In this document: positions 1-12,927 of the stretch, one piece after another
Layout of the letters: every line of letters starts with the position of its first letter
How positions within the stretch are numbered: position 1 is the first letter of the stretch
Origin: Allium sativum
Lineage: Eukaryota; Streptophyta; Magnoliopsida; Asparagales; Amaryllidaceae
Assembly: GCA_030737875.1 (NCBI GenBank)
Contig: CM060922.1
Coordinates: 227,089,835 to 227,153,834, forward strand
Reading direction: 5' to 3'
Length of the DNA: 64,000 nt
Program-made: the position numbers and the translations under genes
Notes under the pieces: model-generated
What the model was told of the DNA's origin: nothing
What the model saw: the letters and a program-made list of their open reading frames with translations, nothing else
Databases searched by the model: none

Positions 1-525
1 CATTTCCTGGTTGTTGAGGCCAGAGGTTACGATTACTTTCCATTCATTGATAACATGATCACTTTGAATGCCACATTATCAAATTCGTTAATCATTGGTT
101 GGTTTACACAAATATTCTGGATGTTATGCTAAGGGAATAAATCCGTTACCACCATATATATTTGTACAGACCAACCCATTCGATCATTGGAAATATTTTG
201 TCAGACACTCGTCCATATACGTTCGTTCTGGGACTGAACGAAACCGAAGGCACTATTCAGTACATCCATCCTAGGAAATCTCTACCTAGGACTTATATAA
301 CATCTCTTGCACTTTACTCCGTCTTCAATTTTCCTTGTCATATTCGCAATGCTTATGCCAATACAGAGTGGTTCTTTGGATTAAAATCCAACCGGTCTCT
401 CCATGTTAACAACGTTAAAATGGTAAAAACTTTGATAGTCGGTGATTTAACTATCAAATGAAAATATGTCGGTGTTCACAAAACGATCTTAATTCCAAAT
501 GGAATTATCGATCAAATCATCCAAC

Positions 526-549
526 ATATATATATATATATATATATAT
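526..549. repeat. (AT)n microsatellite
   Basis: Twelve uninterrupted AT dinucleotides inside LTR copy G. Confidence 0.9.
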
Positions 550-779
550 TCATATTTCCTTATTTCTATGATTAGAAAATATACGTTATTAACACTGGAA
601 AACATTTCCATAGCTTATTCACGTATCACTATTCTTCCACAACCCTCAGTCCCTAACTGTAAACTAGTAAGAGAACAATTCTCTAAGTATAAACCCCGAA
701 GGCCGAAACCGACATCATATCCACACTCAGAAAACCATTCGACTTAACTAATCTCTAGTCAATTTCTAATATTGTTTAT

Positions 780-900
780 AACTCTATTTGATTAACTCTG
801 TTTGGATAACTCTAATTGATTGACCTAACTGATTAACTCTAACTGGTTAATTTACTCTCTTCGATTAACTCTAATTAATTAAGTCTAGTTAATTAACTCT
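780..900. repeat. Degenerate GATTAACTCTAATT micro-repeat
   Basis: Loose tandem copies of GATTAACTCTAATT/TTGATTAACTCT fill this stretch of copy G. No gene is seen. Confidence 0.6.
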
Positions 901-3785
901 ATTTCCTTTTATAATATCGTATTTATTTTCTAAATGAATAATCCTTTATTCTATTTATTTATTCCCTAAATAAATAAATAATAATCCCAATTACTCTATT
1001 TGTAAATGTTCTACAAATATTTCTCTTTCTATTTGTTTGACAAATATTTTCCTTTATATTTGTTTTACGATTATTTTCCTTTATATTTGTTTTACGATTA
1101 TTTTCCCTTTTCAAAAATCCTTTTCTTTTATATATATAAAATCCATTGGTTTTATATAAATAAATTATTTTCAAAATATACTTTGAAAATCCCTTTCCTA
1201 TATTCTGGTATTTCTTATGGTATTTAACATACCATATGACGATGATAAATATCGTCCAACACACAAAATCAACAGCAGATTATATATCACATCATAAATC
1301 AAAATATATGAATAACTACAAAAATAGATGTTGAGGAATCCAGTTGGATTCCTCCAACATGTTTCCCTGCGTCACAGATGCTATACAATAAAATCAACAT
1401 CAATTTCAGTTCAGTACGAATTATTCTAATAACTAGAATCAATATATATATAACGGTTTATATATATATATATAATTTCAACTAACTGACTAGCAGTTCA
1501 ATCAACCAAATCAACACACACCAGTCAACAAATAATTAACAGTTCTAAAAATACGTTATAAAAATATAATTGTTCAGAGTTGGTGAGTTTTACTCACATT
1601 GGCGTTTTTCGTTAAATAACGATTAACGGTTCTTGATTTATTTCATTCGTAAATCCTAATAAGTTTCGAATTATTCCCGTTCCAATTCCTTGTTGTAGCG
1701 TCTGTTCCTATGATCCTGTCGGATCACATTTAGAAACCCTGCCCAACCTTTCTTCGTCCCAGATGAAACTCCACCATCCCGTCTTCAAAACAACGACATC
1801 ATCACTGACTTCAACTTCCAACTGCGGCATCACCACTTCACACAGTAGCTCCTTCATCAGCGATTAAGGTGAGTGCATGTACAAGTTTTACACTTCACAA
1901 ATCAAAAGACAGAACTCCTTTCCAGCACCGAACCTCTTCATTCCCCTTCTTCGACAAACAAACCTGACTCCTACACCGTTGACCTCCCCTTTGACCGTCT
2001 CCTGCCACTACGTCGGCCAGCTATCAAGGCCAAAACTATCACCAAAACACTCAGCATCAAAATCCGCACCACTCCATCTCCATTTCATTGCACTCGAACC
2101 TCACAACTCCATCGCATTAGCTCTTCTGCTCGCGATACAGTAGGCACCCTCGACAAAATAGGAACCGAACTTCACCAAACCCCTTAAATCAGGACCGCCT
2201 CGACTCCACATACACCACGCCCACCTCGATTTCTCCTTTCAATGCTCATATCCTCCTACTTATTAACCCTAATTCCCGCAGGTTTTTATTTCCAGCGAAC
2301 AGAACATGAATCGTACCCTGAAATATGGGCATCGAATTGAAGAGGAACTCATAACGATTGCAAATATATACATATAGGGACTTGTAGATTTTTACTTGAA
2401 TTTCTTTTGATTTTTAAAAGAATGGCTTTCACGTTAAAACATTTTCTGGGTGGTGGCAAGAAACGATTTGACCCCAAAAGAAAAGAATAAGGGTTTAGGA
2501 TTGTATTTGGGGTATTTATATAAAGGGTTTCTCGTGTTGATTTTGTGGATGATTGAAGTCCACATAACTGTGTTGAGGAACGAGAGCTCTGTGTGGTCGA
2601 AAAGGAAAGATGTGGACTTTTTATTTGATCACTGAAATGAATTTAGTACATACTGTTATAAATATTTGTTTAACGTTATACCATAAGGGTGTCTGTCTCA
2701 TATAATTTGATCCACATACGAACTGCAGTAGACAATACTAAAAATAACGTTGTGATCAGCGACGTGCTAGGGTTCCGAAAATATAATAACGTCGGTAGGT
2801 TTACACATTTTGTGAAACCCCAAAATATCGATACAGGGTGTAAAATACTCCAAATAAAAAGTTGCGTATTTAATTAATTAAAAATTTCCATAAAATTCTA
2901 AAAATTAAATTATCACTACTTCCCAAAAGAACCTTGTCTAAATTCAAACCCGATCTCTAGTTATTTCGAATAAACCGTTACGGTCGATAAACGATTCTAT
3001 AACGACTATTTTAAAATTTGATTTGGACATATCTCAAAATCTACACGACGAAATCCTAATTTTTCTCTTCCCCTAGAAAGATATACTCCACCAGCTCCAC
3101 ACGTCTCTTGTTTCACAGAAATCCGATTTAAAATGAATCTTGTACATTCAGTTGAAGTTTGAATCGCCAATTTACGAACTGTAGCGTCATTCCGAGCTCG
3201 ATTTTAATTATATATAAATTCTACGTTCAAACTTCGTTCAAATAATATATTCATTAATATAATTCAACTAAAAACTGAATTTATATATTTTAAATAAATC
3301 CAATTCATAGTATATCGTGAATTCCACCATTTTCGATTATTTCAGAATTACATATATTATTCTATTATTCAAATTAATTAAATAATCTATATAATTTAAT
3401 CTAACGACCATTTAAATTCTCTGAATCACTATTTAAATAATTAAATTAATTAACTATTATACCGCTGGAAATGCGGGTCATTACATCACGATAAACCCAA
3501 ATCACATTCCATTAACTATAGAATCTTCACAGAAAACAGATCATTACATAATCGATATCAATTTCCGTATCTAACTAGTAATATAAATGGAATAACAAAA
3601 AAACCTTTTAAATTCCATATATATTAATAGTCTTCCTCCACAGAAGCTCATTTCGATTATTATCAAATCGAATTCCATTCAATTCCAATTTAATAAATTA
3701 AATTGGAAAACTTTACTTAGGAAAATTCTCGTTAAATCTTAATAAAAAGATTTATAAATTCTAAAATCACATTTCGCTGTAAATC

Positions 3786-4103
3786 GGGTTAAAGAACGAA
3801 TGTCATTAAAAACACAGTTGACAATAAACCCAATTCACATTCCATTTTCAATTCCAATTAAATGTTAATTAATTGGCAATTCTTCTTTAAATCTTAATTA
3901 AAAGATTAATTCTTTTCACACTGCGTTTAAGAACGGTGTTAATAAAGACACCATTCCCGGCAAACCCAAAATCCAATTCAATTCAATTCCAATTAAATAT
4001 TAATTAATTGGTAAAATCTTGTAAATCTTATTTAAAAGATTTATTCTTTTTCTCAACTGGGTTTAAGAACAGTGTTAATGAAGACACCATTCACGAAAAA
4101 CCC
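3786..4103 (-). other. Three nested-hairpin modules in LTR F
   Basis: Modules at 3786-3831, 3923-3967 and 4059-4103 each read GGGTT(T)..GAAC..GTGT(T) then the complementary (A)ACAC..TTC..AAACCC. Arms of 4 to 6 bases pair in nested order around a loop of about 6 bases. The same modules recur in every LTR copy of the family. Confidence 0.7.
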
Positions 4104-5711
4104 AAAATCCAATTTGATGTTAAATACAAGGCTCTGAATAGAAATTATATCGGCTTATATTTAATATCAAATTCTGAAACCAACAAATATCGTATTGGAA
4201 ATAATGATATGTACATATATCTTCCAAATTCCTCCACAATATCTGTATAATCATGAAACCCAATATCGAAATATTCCAAAGATAATTTCAATTCAAATCC
4301 ATTCTAATTCATATATTGGAAATTCTGGCTATTTTTAAAACCGTTTCAATCCAATTTATTTATTTAAAAATTTTGGATTATAATTCTAGTTCATAACTAG
4401 TTCATTTCGATAAAAATAATTTTTTATCTTTTCAAATACGAAATTTTTCATCTCAGTTCTTTCCAAATCATTTATTATGATTTTAAACAAATTATTGATA
4501 TTTTTAATAATTTTATCAAGGCCCGTATAGTCGATTTTCATAAACGGTCATCGAACTACACTTACACCAACCTTTTCCAAATTTGATTTGGACATAATTT
4601 CAAATCCAACCATTAGGTTTCAAATCCTTTATATTCGTTGGAAAGCTCTTTTCGATACGAACCCAACGGTTTCGGTTTTAGGAGAATCCGACGGTCGAAT
4701 CTCGCGTAATGTCCACTCGAAGTATTGGTCGAAATTCGCGAACTGCCGCGGCGCAGCACGTTCTATTCAAGCCATTATATATATAATATATATATTTCGC
4801 TAATTTCCATTTAAAACATATTTTATAAATCGTTTTAAATTTGTTTTCAAAACGATTTCAACTTCATATTCAATTTTAATTCAAAATTGAATATTCCATA
4901 TCATTAATATATAAATGATAATATTTTCAAAACATTAGATTTTGAAATCACTTCCTTTTCGATATTCATTATAAAAATGAGTAAAATCGATATAAATATC
5001 GTTCACGTCAAAATGGCATTAATTTAATCAACATGGCTTTATATATTTCAGTATTTTCGTGTCCATCCCAAATCGGACATCAAAATCATATTTTGATCCA
5101 TTACCGAATATTATTTTAAAATATTAGTTAGTTTAAAATATTCATTATTCACCATTTTAAAATATTCGTTATTTTAAAATATTCATTCCTTCCGAATTGG
5201 AATCAGATACATCCAATTACCACATAATTTGATTTATATGGATTTCATACACGCATGTACACAACGATAATTAAACATAGTCAACTATCATCCAGAGTGC
5301 ATTACACAACTGCATATGCGTTAAATATAAATAATTAACGCTTACAACCGCCTGTCAACCAATTGATTGACATACCACTAAATTTTGGGATTAGTGCATG
5401 TCCAATATCATCCCAGTACGCGTATGGGGTTTTCAAACAACAAACACTGATTATTATTTGTGCATTTGGGCGATGTGTAAAATATATCGTCCCAATCAAT
5501 ATCAGTTAAATATATATACATAAACAAATCATCCGATTTGTAAATGAATATTTATTTTATTTCAGTAACTTTTTTATTTCATTCATTTATACCATAAATA
5601 TGATATTTTTATTGTTCTAACACTTTATTCAGCACATGAATATTTTATATTCCATTCCATTCCACATCACAATCACAATCAATTTCCACAACACAATCAA
5701 ATCAAACAAGT

Positions 5712-5730
5712 CGTCCATGGTCTGTGGACG
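5712..5730 (-). other. Conserved short hairpin in LTR F
   Basis: CGTCCA-TGGTCTG-TGGACG is a perfect six-base stem with a seven-base loop, followed by a second small GGTG/CACC-type stem region in related copies. It is part of a tract of about 100 bases that is the best conserved piece of the LTR family. Confidence 0.75.
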
Positions 5731-5904
5731 ACGGGTGTCGGGTGCTGCTAAGCATCGTCTGCATCCTAGTATATATTTTAAATAGAAAACAAAATTAAAG
5801 TGAGAAGTTCTCACCTTTGGGATCCACTCCTCCATTCTTTATTTCTGAATTTCTAAACCGTTTGGATTTGCCCGAAATTCCAATGCAGTCTTTTCTACGC
5901 TGCT

Positions 5905-6235
5905 CATATTAAAAATCACATTTTTAATATGACGTTTATATATTAAAAATCATATTTTTACTTTGCCATATATATAATAAAAATCTTATTTTTATCGCTA
6001 CTTCATATATTTAAAAATCGAATTTTTATCGCTACTTCATATATATAAAAGTCGAATTTTTATCGCTACTTCATATATATATAAATCGAATTTTTATCGC
6101 TACTTTATATATATATAAATCGAATTATTATCGCTATATATATAAATCAAATTTTTTATCGCTACTTTGTATATATAAAAATCGAATTTTTATCGCTATA
6201 TATATAAAAATCATATTCTTTTTATATAACTAAAA
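5905..6235. repeat. AT-rich tandem array in LTR F
   Basis: Repeated units resembling TCGCTACTTCATATATATA and AAATCGAATTTTTAT run back to back. The equivalent position in copies C, E and A carries differently sequenced arrays of the same character. Confidence 0.8.
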
Positions 6236-6507
6236 ATGGAATTATTATCTAACTAAAAATCATTATGATTCATACGATAAGAATCTCATTTTTATATTTC
6301 TAAAAATCCCGTCTTTATATCTTAAAAAAATCTCATCTTCATATTTTTTAAAATTTCATCTTTATATTGTTAAAAATCATTTCTTTTCATTGAAAAAAAA
6401 TCTAAACTTTTCTTGTTAAAAATCATTTCTTGTTTAAAAATCTCAAAACCCTATTTTATTTCTATAAAAGTAATTACCTTAAAATAAATAAACAACTAAA
6501 TAAAAAA

Positions 6508-6800
6508 ACTTACAGTAAATCAGATTTCCAGAGGGGGTGGTGTTGGTGGTCGCGGGAGGTGACGGTGGTCCGTCGATGGCTACTTAGGGGTCTCGGTGGC
6601 GGAATTGGGTCAGGGGTGGCGGTTTTGGGTGAAGAGGGATTTGGGTTCGAATTGGCTGAAGGGGGGAGAAGGAGAAGAGTGGAGGAGGAAGGAGGTGGTC
6701 AGGGTTGAGCGGTGGCGGTCTTGCGCTGGCGGCGATCGACGGAAGGGCAGGTGCGATTCGTTTTTTATCTTTATTTTTGATCTGAAGTAATGACGGGGGA
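6508..6800 (-). promoter_or_regulatory. GC-rich leader with GTAAGT 5' splice-site-like motif (LTR F)
   Basis: On the minus strand a C-rich, CpG-containing segment (about 6800 to 6525) passes into AT-rich DNA exactly at GTAAGT (complement of 6508-6513). Copies A (both LTRs), C and E have GTAAGT at the same transition. It looks like an untranslated leader with a splice donor; there is no transcript evidence. Confidence 0.4.
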
Positions 6801-7737
6801 GGGAGATAATGGAAAGAGGGGTAGACTTTGTTTTATAAATATATAATTAATTTAATTAATTCTAAAAAGTTACTTTCTCGTTTGAGCACCAAATCCAACC
6901 CAACGGCTGTCGCCCCTAGCTAATTACCCCCATTCCGAAAGCAATGAGACATGAACCGCAAGCCGTTTCGACTGTTTTGATCAGTTTTCATTGAAATTAA
7001 AATATAAATTAATACAACGTTCAAATTTGATTTTAACGTACATTTTAATTTACCCAGGCCACATACGGACTCCAGAAATTCCAGAAAAACAAATATAGCT
7101 ATGTTTTGATGATACGGTCCTAATAAAACTAATTTCGTCGAATTTGGAGACCATTTGAAAAACGGTCATTTTCCAGTCGATTAAATTCAAACTGAATTGA
7201 CCAAACATGTTTAAATCCTCCCCGCTCACATATTGATTCCAAAAATTATAAAAATAGGAATCCAGCAATAATTTGATATTCTGGATCCAACCAAAGTGGT
7301 TCCGTCGAAAGCGGAGGTCATTTGCAAAATCGCTATTTTTAAGGGCTATATTTCTATAGCGACTACTTTGAATCTTCAACTAGACATAACTTTTTTTCTC
7401 GCTATGAAATCTAGATTTTTCAGATTCGTTGGAAAGATATTTTCAAATAGATTCAAATATTTCTGGTTTCACTAAAATCCGATTTATTTTGTATCCTTCA
7501 CATTCATTTGAAATTTGAAATTGAATTTTCAAACTACTTCCATTTTCAATTCCTTTTATACTTAAAAATAAATGTTTATATTCTAACTACGATTTGAATG
7601 AATATATACATTCTAATTCTATTCAAAATAAATTTCTAGTTGTTATTATTTAAAATAAATCATCTTAAATATTCAAAATTCATTAAAATTGCCAAAATAA
7701 AAATTTTAAATTGGTTCCGATTTTCCGAGTTGTTACA

Positions 7738-9373
7738 ACTGTCTACTAAATCGTTTATTCTGAAGCTAAGTCTGTTGGCTAGGACTTTAAAATAAGTTTA
7801 ATAGAACAATTCAATAAGGAAATAGGTTTAAATCTTTCAACTGATTAACCCCAATTTTCTTATGAATTATAACAACGTTAGCAGAATTAAATCTACCCAA
7901 TTGCAGATTTCCATTGAAAAACTCATTAAAAAGGGCAAATAATTCATCTTTTAAAACATCCCAAAAAGTGATATAAAATAAAATAGGAAAACCATCGGGG
8001 CCAGGGGCTTTATTTGGAGGCTTATCCTTAATAGCTTTTAAAATTTCAGTCTCAGTAAATCGGTTATCTAAATCTTTTAAATCTACGCTGTTACTATCGT
8101 TATATAATGAACTCCAATCTGCCTTAACCCTAAAGGGATTTGTTTTACCAAAAATATCTCTATAGTAATTAGTAAATTCATTGTTCAGATCTACTTTATT
8201 AGAAACTTCAACATCATTAATAAAGATAAAGTTGATAGTATTTCATCTTTTTCTACCATTTGCTATTTTATGAAAGAATTTAGTATTCTTATCCCCACCA
8301 TCCATCTAATTGATTCTAGAACATTGTTTCCACATTATTTCTTATCGCGACAGAATTTTATTAAGTTCCTCTTTGAGATTATACATAACATTCTTGTCAG
8401 AAGAATTTAATAATCTATTCTCTTCAATTTTATTTAAAGCTAAGATATCATGTAAAATTTTCTCTTTCTTAAGCTTAATATTCCAAAAACGTCTTTATTC
8501 CATTTTTTGAGAAAAAACCTAAGTGCTTTAAATTTACAAACTAAGACTTTAGCAATATTATTAGAATATTTAATATTATTATTAATTGTAGAGCGCCATT
8601 TATAGGAAATTAAATCTTTAAAATTATTCTTTAATAACCATATTTTTTTCGAATCTGAATAATTTAAATTTAAAATTAGGAAATAGAACGGGAAAGGATT
8701 ATGTCACAATGATCAAATAGTAAGGTAGGTAAACCAATTACATTACAAGAAGGATATTTATCCTCAAATTCATCACTAATAAAAAAACCTACCTAAGAGG
8801 GCTATAGAAGGAACTTCTTCTCCACTGGTCCACGTAAAAAGCCTATTATTTATTTTAGTTTCAATTAAATTACCGTTTACAATAACTGATCAAACTCTTC
8901 CATTGTAAAAAAATCTCCTTCTCTACGAGCTCTTTCTCCCAAAAATCTAGTAACATTGAAGTCGACTTCTAAAATCAAAGGCCTATGAGCGAGTGTTCTA
9001 AATTCAACGCACTCACTCCATAACATTCTACGTTCTAGATTATTACAGGACCGTAAACATCAGAAACATTAACAATGGAGTCATCACTAATGTCAGTGAA
9101 AATAATATACATATAATGATTTTTAATGAAAGTTTGTATACATCTAACACACAAATTTTTCCAATACATAAACCCCCAACACTACCTCTAGCAAGAAAAT
9201 AATCTCAATCACTAATATAAAGACTACCTAGACATCTAAAAGTCCTAGCATAAGGAAATTCAAGTTTAGATTCCTACAACAATATCTACTGAATAATCTT
9301 TAAAAATGCTCTCAATTTAGAACATTTATTTTAAGTCATTTCATCCCCTAACATTCCAACTGACGATCTTCAT
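7738..9373 (-). pseudogene. LINE ORF2 pseudogene (endonuclease + start of reverse transcriptase)
   Basis: ORF2 of an L1-type retrotransposon makes the endonuclease and reverse transcriptase that prime on nicked target DNA. The minus strand starts MKIVSWNVRG at 9373, the classic N-terminus of L1 apurinic-type endonucleases. It later shows a DFNVTRFLGERARR motif near 8960, a downstream FRFEKIWL-type linker near 8660, and the reverse-transcriptase entry motif NKAPGPDGFP near 8015. Several stops (for example just after the start) and frame changes interrupt it. The reading ends at a KVLANRL-like segment at 7738, so the catalytic YADD region is missing because copy F is inserted there. The start codon overlaps the stop codon of the ORF1 frame as ATGA. 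Confidence 0.8.
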
Positions 9374-10907
9374 TTATTAAGTGATATAAGCCTCTCGAGT
9401 CCTTTATTTTTAATAAAGTTTATTTCTATGTCAGAATCATAAAAAATGAAATTAGAGTTATTAACTAAGTAATGTAAAGCCTCAGAAGACAAAATACAAA
9501 GAGTAGAAGGACTATAAGTGCTACTGAGACAAGGAGCCATACCTGAATTTATCGAAGATGAAGAACTCAATAATCTGCGATTGATTCTTGCACTACACCA
9601 CACAATGCTCGATACACTAGGTGATTTAGCATCTAGAGCCATTCTTTTACTTCTCTTCTTAGACGAGCCACATGTAGAGCCAAAATCATCCACATGCTTG
9701 ACTACTATAATATCAACATTAGGGTTACCCAGTTCAGAGTCTTCAACCATCCGATGCCAAAAACTATTAACCCCATTATAACCATTAACCTGACCATCAA
9801 CATTGCAACAATCAGCCCCATATGAACCATCATATGAATACTTCCAACAATAGCCCCATCAATATTACTATGATTATCAAAATCATCTCTAACAATCCCG
9901 GGCCATATACCTTCGACCTCAACATCGTAGCATTGACCACAATCACTATCTAACTTAACCTGAAAAACCACAGAACCATCAGCATTAATACACTGATCAA
10001 TTACCTCTTCATGGGTAGCACCGAAATTAATACACTGTCCAGCCATAAAACCGCAAACTGTAGCTATATAATTGCCTGTAGAGCCTTTACACTGTACTGT
10101 ATCATCAACAAACAAAACCGCACCATCGATGAGGTTATCACCACCAACATTACACTGATCAACCCTAACCACTAAATTAACACTTGCTTCATCAAACTGA
10201 ACCAAATCCTTTGCAAGATAATCGAAAATAGGATTAAACATACTAATTGTTGCTAAATCATTGCAAGGCTTCTCATTAAAACTAACCACTGTTTTGATCT
10301 GGCTAATAAATGAAGCTCCAATATGGACAACATCACCAACCGTACGATTATCAACCATAGAACTAACTAAAGAAGAATCTAAAGACCCAGCTCCTTTTTT
10401 AATTTTCTTATAACTCTCATCTAAATCTTCAGCTGTAATGTAACAATCGAAAAATATAACACTACTCATCATGATAGAAAAGCTCTTATCCAGTTTGCAC
10501 GACCATAATTAAGTATAAATTAGATGATTCTCTTCAATCCATTACACATTTCTTAAATTAACACTTCTCATAGAAACAAAACATGGTAGCTCTAAAGTGG
10601 GATAATGTTTGCCACTGACTACAGAAAATATATATAATGATCCTATATTCACCAAACAACTCCAAGCCTCATGTACAAACACTTTCTCTACCAACAGCAA
10701 GCCTTTTTGAATGATGTTATTGTCAATTTCAACTTCTATAAGTTTCTCAAATGAATTAAATAAATGCACCACATTAGAATGAACATCATTCTAGTCAATA
10801 GGAGACACTAAAGATCCTACCCCATCAAAATGAAAAAAAATCCAACACATCAGAAAATACGGGAATGTTATCATCTGTTTCCTCGAGCTCAAAACAACCT
10901 TGATCCA
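9370..10907 (-). pseudogene. LINE ORF1 pseudogene (gag-like nucleic-acid-binding protein)
   Basis: Upstream of ORF2, the minus strand carries two open pieces, 10472-9705 and 9750-9370, in different frames; a one-base shift near 9830 separates them. Together they make an acidic, low-complexity tail such as plant L1 ORF1 proteins have at the C-terminus. Farther upstream (10772-10542), fragments such as EVEIDNN and LPCFVSM recall the DUF4283/zinc-knuckle part of plant LINE ORF1, but this match is weak and broken by stops. The final stop TGA (9370-9372) overlaps the ORF2 start (9371-9373). The N-terminus is lost at the insertion of element B. Confidence 0.6.
10903..10907. repeat. Probable left target duplication of element B (ATCCA)
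   Basis: These five bases precede the first base of B's LTR; the partner copy should lie beyond the window's right edge, so it is unconfirmed. Confidence 0.4.
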
Positions 10908-12927
10908 TATAACGATCCAGAATCCCTTGAATTTCGAAGAGACGAGAAACAACGGATTGCTTTGAGAACAACACTGATCAGAACACAAATAATAGAACAT
11001 TTCATTGCTATTACAACAATTACATCAGAGTACAAGAATATAGCAGAGTATGAATAAATATTACATAGCAGAAATAAAATAATATCAGAGATTAAAATAC
11101 AAAGCAGCAGAAATTTAAATGTATAAATACAATGCGTAGCGGAAAATACATCAACTAGCACAACTAAAAGAAATATACGGATACAAAGCTTTCCGAATAT
11201 AGCTCCGTACGTAATCCAGGATCATGCGAAAAGAAATATTTGCGAAAACCAAAACTACTAGCTGTCCTTGTCGAAAACAAGGGCACCCAGAGTTTAGGTA
11301 GAAACAATAAACTCCGAATCCGTCATGGGACTGGTGTGAGAACTAAAGCAGTTATTAAATCTTTACTTTAAAAGTTGGGAAATCATGGGACAACGCTGTA
11401 TAACGTGAAATGGTTTTACTCCACATGAATACTAGTTTAAAACATAAAACAGCGCAATGCTATTCGAAAAATGAAGCTATTATAAGACTCAGGTCCCATC
11501 ACACAATGCAACGCAAGCCGGAGAATAGAGTTTTCCCTTATAATAACCAAACGTGCTTGGTACATTTAAAAATAAATCATTTTGATATTACTATAAGTGC
11601 ATAGTGTCAAAATCAGCTACAAATATAAATGTATCAATCATAGACGACATAGGTACCAAATATTATGCCGCCATACTAGTTTTACAAGTAAAACCGAAAA
11701 GTCACGTTTTGGAAATTGGATTTCCATCTATGAGTCGAGGCAAGGGATGGCTCCTCACTGATTTGAGACACTCAAGAACAAGTCTCAGGATCACACCTAC
11801 GGGCAACCCTTGGATGCGGTAGGGCCAGTCCACACATACTTTAGTGGATTAATTATTCCTGAACAATAGGTTTCCCGGTCCTATCGGACCTCCAAACAGG
11901 TCAGTATGTCGACCCTATGAACATATAGCCCTATATCTGAGGCGCCTCGCGATCCATCATCCACATAAGTAAAAATGTCAAGGCTCCATAACATTTCACC
12001 ACTTCTAGCTAGAAAGAAACGCAAGTTCTCCCTACGATTAACATCCTGTTTTCGACTCATTCCGGGTGTGAGGCTCGCGAATTAATGCTATACACAAAGC
12101 TATGCTAATTAAAGCTGTGCTTTAATCGTCAACCACAAGACTTTGCTTTTCAACAAAAGCCTTGATCATTTGCATCTTAGCATGCCACATTGACAATTCA
12201 AGCTATACAACTGATGTCTATCAGTATATAACCTCTAAGATCGTACGTCTCAGAGAAGAGTGTTAAGTAAGAGAATAAATTCTCCGCCACCAAAAAGATA
12301 TATATATTTAATAGAAATCAATCAATACTGAATGAAATCCGATGTCAGACACATCCATTTACAAGTTCGTTTTGGGTCTGAACGAAACCGGAGGCACCTT
12401 ATTCCTCGTCTCATATGTCCAATACCAGAGAGATGTCCTCGCATATCTGGTCGATCTCTAGGTGCGTCTGGACGATCACCACTTATTACCTTGTCTTGGG
12501 TGTACGGCCCAATCAAGGCAACAGTAATCATCCAAACGATGTGAAGATCTCCGGTCTTCAACCACCGTCTTCATCGTTGACATTTAGTCGTCGTATTGAT
12601 TACTCAGAATGGGTTAAACCTGGTCTTTTTGAATAATTCGCGTATCTTATAATCAAGTACTATAAAAACACATCATACGCCTCATTCCAATTCAGAATAT
12701 TCTTTTATTCCAATATTCACATTTTAGAGAAAAGGTTCCCATTAATTTTATCAAAGACAAATTCTTTTACAATTATTCTTTATCTTCCTTTGGACATCAA
12801 TTTCAAAAGATTTCATTATATCTTATCATAATCTAAACCAAAACAAGGTTTATTAGTTAGTCGGGATTATCGAGCCTTACCGAAGTAATCAATTATTTTA
12901 TTATCCCAGTCCCAACCTATTCATCCC

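Larger units (their letters stand above)
1..3485 (-). repeat. Diverged large-LTR copy G (partial, left end outside window)
   Basis: The right edge ends in TTACA; read on the minus strand it starts TGTAATGACCCGC, the same kind of terminus as the LTRs farther right. The last 500 bases follow those LTRs loosely (phrases such as the 'GATTTGGACATATCTC' block and the TAGAAAGATAT block). A GTGAG-TTTTA-CTCAC inverted repeat at 1583-1597 lies about 1.9 kb from the terminus, as in copy F. Part of 210-260 and of 640-780 matches blocks of element A. I read it as a sister subfamily inserted into copy F, because the sequence after 3485 resumes as F. The left boundary is not seen, and it is possible that 1-620 belongs to F instead. 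Small open frames at 1873-2187 and elsewhere look like chance. Confidence 0.55.
3486..7737 (-). repeat. Large-LTR copy F (LTR end abutting the LINE)
   Basis: The order of conserved blocks is the same as in element A: nested hairpins (3786-4103), the TCCGAC/GTCGGA block near 4688, an AT run, the hairpin CGTCCA-TGGTCTG-TGGACG (5712-5730), the GTGAG/CTCAC hairpin near 5800, an AT-rich array, a G-rich leader and the terminal block ending in GTTGTTACA at 7737. No polypurine tract follows; LINE reverse-transcriptase sequence starts at once. So 7737 is the outer edge of either a solo LTR or a full element whose rest lies to the left of the window. No protein-coding sequence is recognised in it. Confidence 0.8.
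7738..10907 (-). mobile_element. L1-type LINE fragment, split by LTR insertions
   Basis: The minus strand carries the end of ORF1 and then ORF2 starting with an L1 endonuclease and running into reverse transcriptase, where LTR copy F cuts it off at 7738. Its 5' part is cut at 10907 by the LTR of element B, with ATCCA (10903-10907) as the likely target duplication. The rest of the LINE should lie beyond the window on both sides. Many stops and frameshifts make it inactive. Confidence 0.85.

Noticed and set aside
1873..2187. Two overlapping frames in copy G
   Set aside because: C-rich low-complexity LTR sequence; no domain and no counterpart in other copies.
10542..10772. Separate small host gene
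   Set aside because: Position and weak similarity place it in the decayed LINE ORF1.
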